The position numbers were made by a program, and so were the translations under genes. This document shows positions 1 through 11,557 of a DNA stretch of 64,000 nt, piece after piece; within the stretch, counting starts at the first letter, position 1, and each line of letters begins with the position of its first letter. The notes below the pieces were generated by a model. That model did not search any database, was not told the origin of the DNA, and saw only the letters and a list, made by a program, of their open reading frames with translations. The DNA is from Linanthus parryae (lineage: Eukaryota > Streptophyta > Magnoliopsida > Ericales > Polemoniaceae): positions 12,871,735 to 12,935,734 of the forward strand of contig JALGPY010000013.1 in assembly GCA_023055425.1 (NCBI GenBank), given 5' to 3'.

Positions 1-1306
1 CAACTATAGTAATTCTAGTTAATTTATATTATTTGAGAATCACATCCTGGGTTTAAAACCTATCATCTTTAATTATATGACAAACACGATAAAAAAAAAT
101 TATGTCCCTGAGTATGCTTAACCTTTGAATTCAACTAATAATAGAATTCATCGGCAATTCGATTTCCATTTCAACTGCCTGCGACGATGGGCCACTCGAC
201 TTTGAAATAAATCAAACAGACAACGTCACTTTAGATTTATTATCTGGACATTTACCTGTCCAATAAAACCAAATAGCCGATTCTTAGGCCCAACAAAATT
301 AGTAACAAGAACTCGATGGGAGGATATTACCAACCTTATTGTTAAGTGATTCAACCATTACTTCGTACTGAACTGAATCTCTTAGTTTTAAAGAACAGCT
401 CCGATGGGGAGACTTGTCCAACAAACTAGATTCAACAACTATCCTTGTATGGAAATTTTCCAAACAATCTGTAATTAACCATGGTACCGATGGGGCACTC
501 ATATCAATTACATTATTCCAAATCAGTTATGGAGGCCTCGGGCTTCATTACTTTGCCAAAGAAAACCCTTTATCCACTTAATGTTTTTGTTTGAAATACT
601 TATTTTATTAATTTTGAAAAATATGCTCCTTATTTGACTTGACCAAAATTTACAAAATAATATCTAGTTTAAACAAACAATTATTTTGTGACCAATTTTG
701 ATCTCAAATGAGCGAATACTTTTTCATTAATAAAATTAAATTCAAACACAATTAGATTGATATAGACATGCATACAACCGTTTTAATATCCATGTTGTCC
801 GTGATATCTTGATTAGTGACTATTAACAAATAACAAACCAATCAACACAACATAATAAAACATCCACCCATAATAACAAAAACAACACATAAACTGTTAT
901 TATGGCCATGTCTTCATCGTCTCGATAGTCGCTTCCAATACTTGAATGCTCCATCATCTTCGTCCGATCATTTTGGATCCAACATGTTCCTTCAATTTCT
1001 ATTACATAGTCCTATCCTACTACATGGATCTAGACTACATAAAATTGAAAAACAAGCTACTAATTAATTTACTATTCTCCATAAACCGGAGACTTTACAA
1101 TTAATTACAACCCAAAATAGTGCCAAAAACACGGCAATAAAATAACAACCACAAACATAAAATAAATTTTAATATGGCCATAATAACAGTGAATCTGCAA
1201 AACAGTGTTAGCACAATGCAGTCCATTCACACAATTACCGTATTTTAATTGGACAACATGGTTTGATTAATCTAAGCATAAAATCAACGTTGGCTCTGAT
1301 ACCACT
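1..1306 (-). mobile_element. Element C: internal region of a minus-strand LTR retrotransposon, incomplete
   Basis: This is the part of element C that follows its 5' LTR when read on the minus strand. It is assigned by position: it abuts a tRNA-Met-type primer site (1291-1304) next to a 1.87 kb LTR. No gag or pol motif is visible. The longest minus-strand frame (299-502, 67 codons) matches nothing I recognise and may be chance. The stretch is AT-rich, and the motif CGATGGG or a near form recurs about four times between 180 and 500. The rest of the element and its 3' LTR would lie left of the window. It could be a non-autonomous element or simply the long untranslated leader of a coding one. 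Confidence 0.55.
1291..1304 (-). other. Primer binding site of element C (tRNA-iMet type)
   Basis: On the minus strand this reads TGGTATCAGAGCCA, the usual plant initiator-Met tRNA primer site. It lies two bases inside the LTR end at 1307. It fixes the orientation: the 5' LTR is at higher coordinates and the internal region at lower ones. Confidence 0.85.
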
Positions 1307-3176
1307 TGAAGGGAAAATTCGATGAGATTTGTCCCGGACCACGTGATTTATGCAGAGAATTAATCATAGGCTTTCAAAAAAAATTACTGTGGGAAGTTAG
1401 CTTGCGGAATAAACTTACCACAGTCCAGCCGGACTGGGACGACACGAATCCCGAGACTTTGACCAGCCACTGCCGAAGCTCTGTTTTGAATTTGACACCG
1501 GGACCTATGCCATTGCGTTCGTCTCGTCGAGATACACGATTTTCATATATGGCTCGTCTTCAGCCGACATCTGTAGCTCCGGTTAAGCTCCAAAAACCAA
1601 ATTCAGATCCTGCTGAAAATCAACTGCGGACCAGAAACTTTGACCAGCGATATCTGGAGTTCTACAACTCCGATCGACGCGCCATTTCTTCCTGCCTCTA
1701 TGATTTTTCGAGATCTACAACTTTCGTGTTTTATCAAAAGTGATCCGAGATCGTTATCTAGGCCTAAACACCCAAAAACGGAATCTGGTATGTCCGGAAG
1801 CCTTCCGACGTATGATCCAAGCTCCGATTCAAGCTCAATGGTGATTCGAACATGAAAAGCTCATGGATGCACAGCTGGGTTTTCTCTCTTGTGTGGAAAA
1901 GATGTATGAACCAATCATCATCACTTAAGAACTATGGTGTACTTTTTATAGAGACATATTACTAACCCTAATATTAGGAATACCCATAATTGCACACAAG
2001 TCCCTTGTAGGAAAACTTTACATAGCAAGTCCCTCCCTACAAACTTTAGTGTAGCTTGCAATTAAGTCCTAATCATATGGTTTGTAGTAATACCCATCAA
2101 CTATAAAATACCAAACATAATCTCAATTTACATTCCACACACTTGAGACTCAAAAACACTTGTGAGTCACATGATCACACTTATGTTGGACTACGTCGGG
2201 GACCTCTGGAGAAAATAAATGAATCGGCTCCCAATAATATATTTGAACTCATAATTCAACCCGAATTAAATTCAAAACTAATTATTAGTTATAGTTTACT
2301 CCACCATAAAACTATAATTGAACTCCGACATTTATTCTCATCATTATGTATGAGCTCCTGTTATTAATATCAGACAACTCCCCACGTTAAGACTACAGAT
2401 ACCCGTTAATGCTGATCTACTCTTACTGACAATTTCGATCTCATCAACATCTTATGTATTCCCTGATCTATACCGCTCAACCCTTATTTGTTATGTCTGG
2501 TTACAAATAACCAGCTGGCCAGACTTGACATAACAAAACCTAGTGAGCTCCCAGGAGGGTACATCATTCTCATACGAGACGTGGATTCCATGATTCATTT
2601 AGCTTTCACCAAATCATAACAATCATTATCCAATATACCAGGATTGTTGACTCGCATTTGAATCTCACTCAGTATATCAAAATAATAATTAATCAAGATT
2701 TGTGTCCACATAAACAATCATAGATTAAGAGTTTCCAATATTACCAATAACAATGAAATATTTTATTATCTCACTTCGGTCAGTCCGAGATAATTATATT
2801 TCATATGGCGGTCCTGTTCAACATACACAAAGTATGCTAGCGTAACAAGTTGAAACTATATCGTTTCCTTGACCGAGATGTGTCAGTATAATGTTACACT
2901 ACAGTCGTTCCGATGGTTTGTCCAAAATCATCTAGACTGTGAACCCTTACTTATATTCCATAAATAACTGACAATCAATCTCGCGCATGCCCGAACTCGT
3001 CTGCATGTCCAATTGTCTTAGGTATGGAACATTAGACTTTATAATGCATATTTATATGGCAAATAATAAATAGCGTTTGCATACTCACGTGCTTGCTAAA
3101 TTAAGATGCAAACAGTTATCTATTAAGAATTATTAATTCAACCATAAATATGGGTTTCTGAATACAATTCCCAACA
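1307..3176 (-). repeat. Element C: 5' LTR, 1870 bp
   Basis: On the minus strand the LTR starts TGTTGGGAATTG at 3176 and ends TTCCCTTCA at 1307, with the primer site just beyond. The right boundary is sharp because the sequence to its right (from 3177) is gag-start sequence of element B, matching the copy near 26470. The insertion therefore cut B's gag. The candidate target duplication on this side is CCTGG (3177-3181); its partner is outside the window. A plus-strand open frame at 1306-1743 lies antisense in this LTR and is taken as chance. The lineage is not determined. Confidence 0.75.
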
Positions 3177-3312
3177 CCTGGTTTGCGTTCTGCGCCATCT
3201 GAGCAAATTGCGCGAAGAACTGCTCCATGTTGTTGTTGTTGTTGTTGTTTGGTGCGGCCATTGGTACTTGGCGATTTCTCCTGGTGTAGTATTGATGTGG
3301 TCTATCAGTCAT
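3177..3312 (-). pseudogene. Element B gag, N-terminal fragment
   Basis: From the ATG at 3312 the minus-strand translation begins MTDRPHQYYTRRNRQVPMAA, then a run of Asn, then MEQFFAQFAQMAQN. It matches the gag start of element A at 26335 almost residue for residue. The frame is cut at 3176 by the LTR of element C, so only about 45 codons remain. The rest of B's gag-pol must lie left of the window, beyond C. The protein would be the capsid precursor of a Ty3/gypsy retrotransposon. The poly-Asn run is a CAA/AAC microsatellite and is longer in copy A. Confidence 0.85.
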
Positions 3313-4338
3313 AATCCCTACACTATAGCCTATTGTATTACTTATAAAGTACCAAGAAGTACAAACAATCATGCATATATGGCATGTAGTGCACAATTAA
3401 ACAACTAATGTCACACATTGATCAGCATTTACATCAATTACTCATGTATTTCCACATAGGCTGATCACGACACATCTTTTCATCTACTTCCAAAATTGGA
3501 AAAAGGATCAATAGATCAAGAAAAAATTGTGGATTTTGGTTTGCTACACCCTCTCTGAGTCGACTTTCATAATCAAGAAGAATCAACTCAAAATCAATTG
3601 TATAACTCAAGATATGCAGTAAATACTACAGCTGCTGTCACAGCCCACCAGAACAGAAACTTTGACTTTGAAAAGCCTTAAACTGACTTTAAAATTCTCA
3701 AAATGAGTTACGCTTTCTCCGAGAGTTATCCAATCGTGTCTAATAATTGTCATAAAAATTTGAGGTCAAAAAAAAAATCTAGAAGATAGGTAATAATCAA
3801 AAATTCTGCAGCTGGTCACTTTGAAATTCTGCTACTGAACCACCAACTTTGAAAGTTCGTAACTAATTATCCAGAACTAATATAAGGCTGAAATTTTTAT
3901 GGGAGATACCTGGGTGTGTCTTCTTTCTGGGAAAAATTCATGGAAAAATAACTTCAAAATTAAATACGTCTGCTACATCAAAAACTCACTGCTGCGCAGA
4001 TTCAACGACACCAAAGATCAAAGTTTTCACGTTCCAACTCCATGAACACTTTTCACGCACTTAATCAATGATAACAAAGCATAACACAACCATAATTCAT
4101 CGATTCATACTCCGAAACTCAGAAAGCTAAATTTATTAAACTCCCCAAATCGGGTCCTCAATTCATAAACATTATTCATCCCAAAGCAAAACGCTAAAAA
4201 TTTAACTCTAGCCCAAAAGTGACTATTCAAAAATCGTTCTAAAACTTCAAAGTGTTGCTTGGCTCCATAGCCTTATTCAAACTAATAAATAAAACTTAAA
4301 AGCATCTAGTCTAGGAAATCTAAATAACTCTAACAAGC
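3313..4338 (-). other. Element B spacer between ORF1 and gag
   Basis: About 1 kb without a credible ORF, placed as in element A at 25308-26334 and recognisably similar to it. Both copies carry a CTGCTGTCACAG-type block and similar AT-rich segments. It may be untranslated leader or hold an intron; no splice sites can be fixed from one sequence. Confidence 0.6.
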
Positions 4339-4967
4339 TTAATCTTCATCCTCATCGCTTTCACCCATCTCTTCCTCTTCATTGGAATCATACTCGTGCT
4401 CTTCATCTTCACTCGGGTCTTCTTCACTTTCTTCATATTCCATGGGATCTTCTTCAATCTCGGGGTATTCATCGACATCTTCCATTGGATCCTCTTCGAC
4501 TTCTTCATCATCACTAGAGTCTATAATAATCACCTCTTTTTCATCACTAGAGCTTATGTAGATCACGTCTTCTTCATCACTGGACTCTATCTCAATAACT
4601 GTATAACTTTGCCACTTAAGATAAGTCTCCATCAACAACTTGCATATAAATCCGCACTTATCGTCCATTCACCTTGGCAACGATAATCCCTGTCATTCAG
4701 ACGATTCATCCTGCCCATGATGTTGCTATACTTCGTAATAATTTCCCCAAACATGGGTTTCATAGGTAATGCATTTACCATACAGTAAGCTTGAAAAGCT
4801 GGATTTCTATACCGAGGAAAATGTAAAGTTTGGAATCTATCTTCACAATATTAAACCACGCGGTCACGAAAATCTGGAAACTCTTCACCTTCGACCCAAC
4901 GCGTCACAACAGGGTGCTTCTCAACTGGCAACACACGCTTCCTTGTTGTATGCTTAGTTCTAGCCAT
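4339..4967 (-). pseudogene. Element B ORF1: extra ORF upstream of gag, SIM-like repeats and acidic tail
   Basis: This reading frame lies between the primer site and gag and is shared with element A (10965-11275 plus 24984-25307). From the ATG at 4967 the N-terminal part (about 100 aa) contains RKRVLPVEKHPVV, FPRYRNPAFQAYCMVNALPM and NRLNDRDY, all conserved in A. The C-terminal part (open frame 4668-4339) has three consecutive 11-residue units: VIEIESSDEED, VIYISSSDEKE and VIIIDSSDDEE. An acidic Glu/Asp tail with EEDPMEDVDEYPEIEEDPMEYEE follows. Each unit has the hydrophobic core plus Ser/acidic flank typical of SUMO-interacting motifs; SUMO binding is inference. This copy has an in-frame TAA where A has CAG, and a 1-nt deletion before the repeats. 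A has neither lesion. I recognise no known family. Confidence 0.75.
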
Positions 4968-5398
4968 CTACAAGAGGAAACAACTTAATAAATCTATAAT
5001 CTCACAAGGCATATATCGTAATCCGAAATAACTACTCTTTGCAACTAATAATCATTCCCAAGACTCCAAATTGATAGCCACAAGACTCTTGAAGAAATTT
5101 TCCAACAAAGTCTCTTAAAAGTAGGCTTAAACTCAGAATCCAATTGAAACACTACAAAGATTCGATCCCTTAGTGTCTCGGATAGACTAAGGTTCTTAGG
5201 TAGGAATGGGTGGATGGAAGTACTTGCTTTCTATCCTATTTTCTAATGCTTACACATAATAACCCTATCCATACTACCCAAATTCCCACGGTTGTCAAAT
5301 TTTAAGTTATTTCTCCTATATTCATTTTAGTTACCCTAAAAAGTTTTGATTTCCTTTTTGGAATGCCGGCTCTTTGGAATGCCGGCTCTGATACCACC
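4968..5398 (-). other. Element B leader with primer binding site and 16-bp duplication
   Basis: The tRNA-Met-type primer site (TGGTATCAGAGCC on the minus strand, about 5382-5396) sits beside the LTR end at 5399. A 16-bp unit, TTTGGAATGCCGGCTC on the plus strand, is present twice in tandem (5357-5372 and 5373-5388), overlapping the primer-site end. Element A has one copy of this stretch. The remainder down to ORF1 is non-coding and resembles A at 10548-10964. Confidence 0.75.
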
Positions 5399-7227
5399 TA
5401 TAACACCCCCAAATGGCCCAAGCCGGAGACCCGGGGATGTCACTCCGTACCTGAGAGGAGCCCGGATACAAGGAGATTTTATAACATGGTTCGCAAGCAC
5501 AAAACATCCACAACATAATTAATTCCAATTAAAACAATGCATTATTATAATCCGACGTCCTAGCCACAATCCGGCATAAACAACTAAAGTGTTTAAACTA
5601 CTTAAAGAATTCAAATTCAAAGGAAATACTACTACTATTATTCCTTGTGATGCGCGTCCCTTCTATGCCAGTTAACCTTCTTCTAAACCTGTGGTGCGGA
5701 ATCAAAAAGAAACACCACAGTATAAAATCAGAATGAAATACTGGTAAATAAACATCCAAACATGTAAAACGATGATGGGATAGTTATAAAACAATAACTC
5801 ATTTGTAAGTAGGAGTTTTTCGCAAACACAGCGGTAATAAAGTTGACTCTTGTATCAAAACATAAGAGTTCCCAATTCCATAATATATTTCCAAACCAAT
5901 TCCATAATCATTAGGAAAAATCCAAAACCGGTGTTAACTTCTTTCCATTAAAAAAACCAAAAATCCATTGTTAATTCGTTGTGACGGGGGAAAACCAGAT
6001 AAACCACAACTTCCATGACCTTAAGTGTCGACACCCCCCTAAGACTACGCCGGTCAGAGGAGTGAGTACATGCCGCTATCCGGGGACTTCCAACCGGATC
6101 AAAAAGAGACGGGACCGCAGCCAACACCGTCCAAAGAGAATAATAATGTCCCCGCACAACTTCTTCCACTTTACATTGTAGTTCATTCATTATCATGGGG
6201 ATGTTTTCTTCAAAACATTTAACAAGTAGAAATCACACATTCCAAGTCATGTATCACGTAAACACATTTGGAGACGTAACAAATCAAAGTATTCGTTCGA
6301 CACGAAAGAGATAAGCACACTAGGCTTGGCATATTTACTTACCTCAAAGCAAATTCCAACTATAGCAACTGAATCAACGTACTCTACGTACTCGTCGTCG
6401 ACGAACTCGTTACCTACACATAACAATATGCTAATCAAACCAATATTCTAGCAATATACTTGCCATACTAATTACATGCATATGATAGTCAATTGTTTAG
6501 GGTTATAACACTTCCCCAACAACTCATTAAATTCATGCTCCAAAATGAGACCCAAAGCTTTGCTTCAAAATCCTCTATCCTAAAGCATACATAACCTATC
6601 ATAACTCCACCAAATCTATTACTCCAGTTTTCCAAACAGATCATGGTCAAAAACAGTTCCATTGGATTCAAAACGTTCAAAATAATAAGTTTAGCCTCAA
6701 ACGGATCTTAATTTCGATTCCTGAATCAAAAGTTACACTAGTTTCAAGTTTCCAACTTCATTCAAAATATCAATACGGGAATTGTCGATCTTCATGAAAC
6801 TTTTCCCCCAAGCATCTAGTTCATCCTATAATCATACTAAACCTAATATAACATGATTCCCACATTCAAATCAGATTTTTATCCACCTACTATGATCATT
6901 CAAACACCCAAATCATTCAATCAACTTTCTCTTCCAAACTAGGGTTTTTTCCCAACCCCCAAGAACATGATAAACCCTAAAACTTGATTATCAATCCAAC
7001 AAATCCATGGTCAATGATCCTAACAATAACAAACTGAAATTTAAAGATTACATGCAACATACATGAATCATGAACAAGTGGTCACAAGGTCACGAGATCA
7101 ACAAAAGAAAAGAGAAGAAGAAACGAAACAACTCAAACCCGCCGCCCATGGAGGCGGACGGAGAGAGAGACGGACGGAGAGAGAGAGAAAAGAAAGAGAG
7201 AAAGGAAAAGAGAAAGAAAGAAAAGAG

Positions 7228-7286
<59 letters not shown>

Positions 7287-7719
7287 ACCTTGCCGGAAAA
7301 GAGAGAGTGCGACGGAGGCGGTGTGGGTGGCTGCAGTCGGTCACAAGAGAGAGACGAGAGAGAGAGGGACGGGTGAGAGTGAGGGACGTGAGAGAGAGAT
7401 TAGAAAAAATAGGGAGAGTGAGGGTTTTATGAGAGTTGGAAATAAAATCAACTTCATAAGTAGGAAACCCTCTTGGATTAGGAAACTTTTATGTAGGAAT
7501 AAAATTTAGGTCAAAAGACACTTATTTCCCCTTAGTTTTGCCAAAAGACAAACACCTCCCCCAAACTCAAGTAAAAGACACTAAAACCTTTGATTAAAGT
7601 CACAAAGTTCCCCCCAAACTCTCAAAACATTATAATTAACTCTCTACAATTAAATTAGCTTCCCAACACTTATAATAATATCACAAAATACCCGTAGTCA
7701 CAAAAAACGGGGTATTTCA
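5399..7719 (-). repeat. Element B: 5' LTR, 2321 bp
   Basis: On the minus strand the LTR starts TGAAATACCCCG at 7719 and ends GGGGGTGTTATA at 5399; the last bases are CA-type in copy A (TGTTACA), so one base has changed here. It is the same family as both LTRs of element A, including the blocks around the GTCGACACTTAAGGTC motif and CCGGCTTGGGCCATTTGG. The 2.3 kb length suits Tekay-type chromoviruses. On the minus-strand reading, CT-rich tracts and a TTATAAAATCTCC box lie inside. The candidate 5-bp target duplication on the right is ATTAA (7720-7724); its partner is outside. Confidence 0.85.
7230..7283. repeat. (GA)n microsatellite inside the LTR of element B
   Basis: About 27 uninterrupted AG units, in a wider purine-rich segment from about 7155 to 7400. 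The matching region in the LTRs of element A (about 8595-8790 and 34365-34560, read as CT) has only short interrupted tracts, so this is an expansion private to copy B. The open frames that run through it (7063-7509) encode Arg/Glu-only protein and are not genes. Confidence 0.9.
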
Positions 7720-8474
7720 ATTAATGCAAGACAAGTTCGATCCTCACAAGTGAATACTTCGGTCCTTGATATCCGAGGGAACATTCAAAGAATCATTGAT
7801 AGGACAAATCAAGAGCCTAACAGAGGGAATAACGCCTTATCTGGTCCCAACAATGCCCCTGCAAACGTTGTGGGTGAACCCTCTGTATCGGCTGAAGCTG
7901 CACCTGTAGCGAATCTCAAAACCACTGTAGTTAGGGCTTGTGATGCATGTGCTGGAGAAAGTGATTTTAAGAAAAAAAGGCCATTGATAGACTGTTTAAA
8001 GATTCATCCTCATCCTCGGATAAAGAATTAAGGCATTATTTCACTGGTAACAATATCATTGAAAATGAGATTGGATTCGCAAGGATGAAGTTCGGGTGGG
8101 TTAGTCATAACGTTGAAGCAGGAGAAGAAGCAACAAGTAAGCCTATTTTCATTACTATCACGGACTCGGAGCCGGATACTAATGACAAGGATTACGTCTT
8201 GGAGAGCTGCGACAATGCTTGGTTGCCGAAAGCTTGCGAGTGTGACAACGGCGACAACGTTGAACGGACCTCTCACTCTCCCTCTCGGGATTCAACAAAT
8301 AAAATCGAAGATGATTTCATGGTGGATGTTGTTAAACTCATCAAAAGCAAGATCATTCAAATCAAAGAGAGGACCATGGTGTCTGTTGCTTTACCGGAAT
8401 CTATGGCAAATGCAGCAGTTACTGGCGTCGGAGAGATCGCAGACACTAGTGGAGGTGGTGGTGGTATTGTTTTG
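7720..8474 (+). pseudogene. Unrecognised coding-like fragment with one frameshift
   Basis: This lies between the LTR of B and the truncated LTR of A and belongs to neither. One plus-strand frame is open from the edge of B to 8031. A second, overlapping from about 7977, is open through to 8474 and on into A's LTR. They join into one continuous frame of about 250 codons if a run of seven A (7972-7978) is taken as a 1-nt indel. The product is hydrophilic, with Ser/Asp-rich stretches (KDSSSSSDKE), a Cys pair (RACDACAG) and a Gly run near the end. No Met start is required because B interrupts the left side. I recognise no domain. It may be a host-gene fragment or an older element's coding region, cut on both sides by retrotransposons. 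Confidence 0.4.
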
Positions 8475-10547
8475 ACAAAGTGTCTTTTACCACAGATTGG
8501 TATTATTTTGACCCAAATATTCTTCCCACGTAAAGTTTCCAATTCAATTGGGTTTCTTTCTATATGAGTTTGATTTATTCCAAAATCTCACAAACTCCCT
8601 ATCTCTCTATCTCTCTCTCACGTCTCTCGCTCTCTCACCCGTCCCTCTCTCTCACTCTCTCGGTCACCCTTTCTTCCCCGACGGCAGCAACAACCAGCGC
8701 CACCGCCTTCTCTCTCCCTCCGGTCGCAGGTATCTCTCTCTCTCTTGTTTTTATTTTCTTCTTTCTCTTTCTCTCTCTCTCTCTCCGTCCGACCCTTCAT
8801 GGGCGGTGGGTTTTGATCATGTTTCTTCTTCTTTTCTTTTTCTCTTGATTTCTTTTGTTCTCTTGATCACTTGTTTACGATTCATGTACGTTGCATGTAA
8901 TCTTTAATTTTCAGATTTGTATGATTGGTTTCATCATTTTTGAAGTCATAGGATTAATCATCAAGTTTTGGTTTAATCATGTTCTTAGTTTATGGGAAAA
9001 ACCCTAGCCATGGAAGGGACGTTTGATTAAGCGATTTGGGTGATTTGATGATCATAGTATGTGGGTAGTAACCTGATTTGATGTGGGTATTCATGTCGCA
9101 TTAGGTTTTGTTTGAATACGGTTTAACTAGATGTTTTGGAGATTAGTTGTATGAAAATTGATAATTCTCGTATGGGTAATATGAGTGAAATTGGAAACTT
9201 AAAACTATCATAACTTTTGATCCAGGAATCGAAATTTGAATCCGTTTGAGGCTAAACTTATTAGTCAGATTGTTTTGTGAGACTGTTTTTGAGCCATGAT
9301 CTGTTTGGTAAGTTGGAGTAATAAAATTGGTGAAGATATGTTAGGTTATGTACACATTAGGTTATAGGATTTTGGGGCAAGATTTTGGGTTTGGTTTTGA
9401 AGTATGAATTACGTAGGATGTTGTGTTGGTGTTAGAGACCTAAACCTTCGAGTGCAATATGCATGTAGATAGTATAGCAAGTTATATTGCTATAGGATTA
9501 TGTTTAATTAGGGTATTGTTACGTGTAGGTGACGAGTTCTTTGACGACGAGTACATCGAGTACGTCGACTGATTTGCGGTAGTTGATTTGCTTTGAGGTA
9601 AGTAAACATGCCAGGCCTAGTGTGCCTAACTCCTTCGTGTCAAATGAATTCTTATATTTCTTTACGTCTCAAAATGTTTTTATGTGATGTGACATGCAAT
9701 ATGTGATTTTTACTTGGTAATAGTCTTTCATGAAAATATCACCATGATAATAATAATGAACTACAACGTAAAGTGGAAGAGTTGTGTGGGGCCATTTATT
9801 ATTGGTTACTATTGGCATTGGGCGTGTTGACTTCGGTCTTTCGTTTCAATTTATTTTATTTAATCCGGTTGCAAGTCCCCGGATAGCCCCCTGTACTCAC
9901 TCCTCTGGCCGCCAGAAGACTTTGGGGGTGTCGACACTTAAGGTCTTGGATGCTTGCGAGACGGTTTGATTTCCCCCGTCACAACAAATTATTAATGAAG
10001 GATTTTAGTTTTGTTAATGGAAAAGGAATTAATATGTGATTTTGAATTTCCTAATGATTATGGAATTGGTCTGGAAATATTATGGAATTGGGAACTCACT
10101 TGTTTTATTACAAGAGTCAAAACTATGTTTTTGTTGTGTTTGAGAAAAACTCCTACTTGTAAATGAGTCGTTTTATAATTATCCTATCATCGTTTTACAT
10201 GCTTGGGTGTTTTCTTACCAGTATTTTATGCTGATTTTGTACTGTGGTGTTTCTTTTTGATTCCGCACCACAGGTCTAGAGGATGGGAATCTGGCGTAGA
10301 AGAGGAACGCGTATCATCATTTAATTCATTAGTCTTATTTTATATTAGAACAATTTAAGTATTTAGTTTGATTTGTGCCCGTTCTGAGGCGAAAACTACT
10401 GGATTGTAATAACGGTTAGTTTTAACTTATTATTGTGGATGCTTTTGATTGAGAACCATGTTATAAAATCTCCTTGTATCCGGGTTTAATCTCGGGTACG
10501 GAGTGACATCCCCGGGCCTCCGGCTTGGGCCATTTGGGGGTGTTACA
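8475..10547 (+). repeat. Element A: 5' LTR, 5'-truncated
   Basis: It aligns with the 3' LTR from the TCTTTTACCACA block (about 34248) onward and ends TGTTACA at 10547, directly before the primer site. The first ~194 bp present in the 3' LTR (TGAAATACCCCC onward) are absent. The left junction at about 8475 is approximate, as the flanking sequence is weakly similar. The LTR includes CT-rich tracts, the GTCGACACTTAAGGTC motif near 9930 and TTATAAAATCTCC near 10460. The two LTRs differ by scattered substitutions and small indels, several percent by eye, so this is an older insertion than D. Confidence 0.8.
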
Positions 10548-10964
10548 GGTGGTATCAGAGCCGACATTCCAAAAAGGAAATCCAAACTTGTTAGCGTAAC
10601 TAAAATGAATATAGAAAAAAAATAACTAAAATTTGACAAGCCGATGGGAGTTTGGGTAGTATTGATAGGACTATTGTATGTGTAAGTGCTTAGAAAATAG
10701 GATAGAAAGCAAGTATAACAGCTCACCCACTCCTAACTAAGAGCCTTGGCCTATCCGAGAAACTAAGAGATTGGGTTTCGAGGCGTTTCATTGGAGTTCA
10801 GGTTGGAAGTCAACTTTTAGGCGTTTCGTTAGGGATTGTTTCAAGAGTCTGTGGTTATAAATTTAAAGTCTTGGGAATATTTATTAGTTTACAAAGAGTA
10901 GTCATTTTATTTACGTTATAAACTTTGTGGAGTAAGAGACTTATGGAGTTACTTTCTTTTGTAG
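10548..10964 (+). other. Element A leader with primer binding site
   Basis: TGGTATCAGAGCCGACATT at 10550-10568 is the tRNA-Met-type primer site, two bases after the LTR. The rest is non-coding leader up to the ATG of ORF1 at 10965. Confidence 0.85.
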
Positions 10965-11275
10965 ATGGTTGTAACCAAAACAACTGCTAGGAAACGTGTG
11001 TTGCCCGTTGAGAAGCACCCGGTTGTGAAACCTTGGGTCGAGGATGAGGATCTCACAACGTTTCATGATCGCGTCGTTCAGTATTGTGAGCAAAAGTTCG
11101 TCGCATTGGAGTTTCCTCGGTACCGTAATCCAGCTTTTCAGGCGTATTGTATGGTGAAAGCACTTCCTATGGGACCTATGTTTGGAGACATTATAGCAAA
11201 GTATAGCAATATCATGGACAATTTCAACCGACTGAACGATAGGGACTATCTCTACCAAGGCGAATGGATGGTGAG
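10965..11275 (+). pseudogene. Element A ORF1, N-terminal part (interrupted by D)
   Basis: Starts MVVTKTTARKRVLPVEKHPV. The ~104 codons carry the same blocks as copy B, such as PRYRNPAFQAYCMVKALPMG, KYSNIM and LNDRDY, ending GEWMVS at the GTGAG target site. Here the Gln codon in VVQYCEQ is CAG, where B has a stop, so the frame of the ancestor can be read across this point. The N-terminus is basic. No known domain is recognised. The position between primer site and gag is unusual for a chromovirus. The frame continues in phase at 24984 once D and one target-site copy are removed. Confidence 0.75.
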
Positions 11276-11557
11276 TGATAACGCCCAAATCGGGGTTATC
11301 TTATAGCTCGGTTTTTGTGCATTTATGCCGGAAAACTCACGTTTTAACCAATTTTCACCCTCAGAAAGCCTCGGTTTTAGGAACGAGACAGTTATTTGCT
11401 CTTTATAAATTTCTGCATTTTCCGTACTTTTATTGGATATGATCGCGGGTGTGTTCATGTTGTCTATGCAGGAACAGGGCCCGGGAATGCAGCAGGAATG
11501 GATCGGGAATGCAGCAGGAGGCAAACAGATGCAGAAAAGAGCATCCTGCCTTGCTGT

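Noticed and set aside
1306..1743. 145-codon plus-strand ORF
   Set aside because: It is antisense within the LTR of C, begins at the LTR border and has no recognisable domain.
7063..7509. Arg/Glu/Lys-rich ORFs
   Set aside because: Generated by the GA microsatellite in the LTR of B.
8548..8907. Ser/Leu-rich ORFs near the start of A's 5' LTR, and their counterparts at 34318-34658
   Set aside because: CT-rich LTR sequence repeated in both LTRs of A, with no conserved product.
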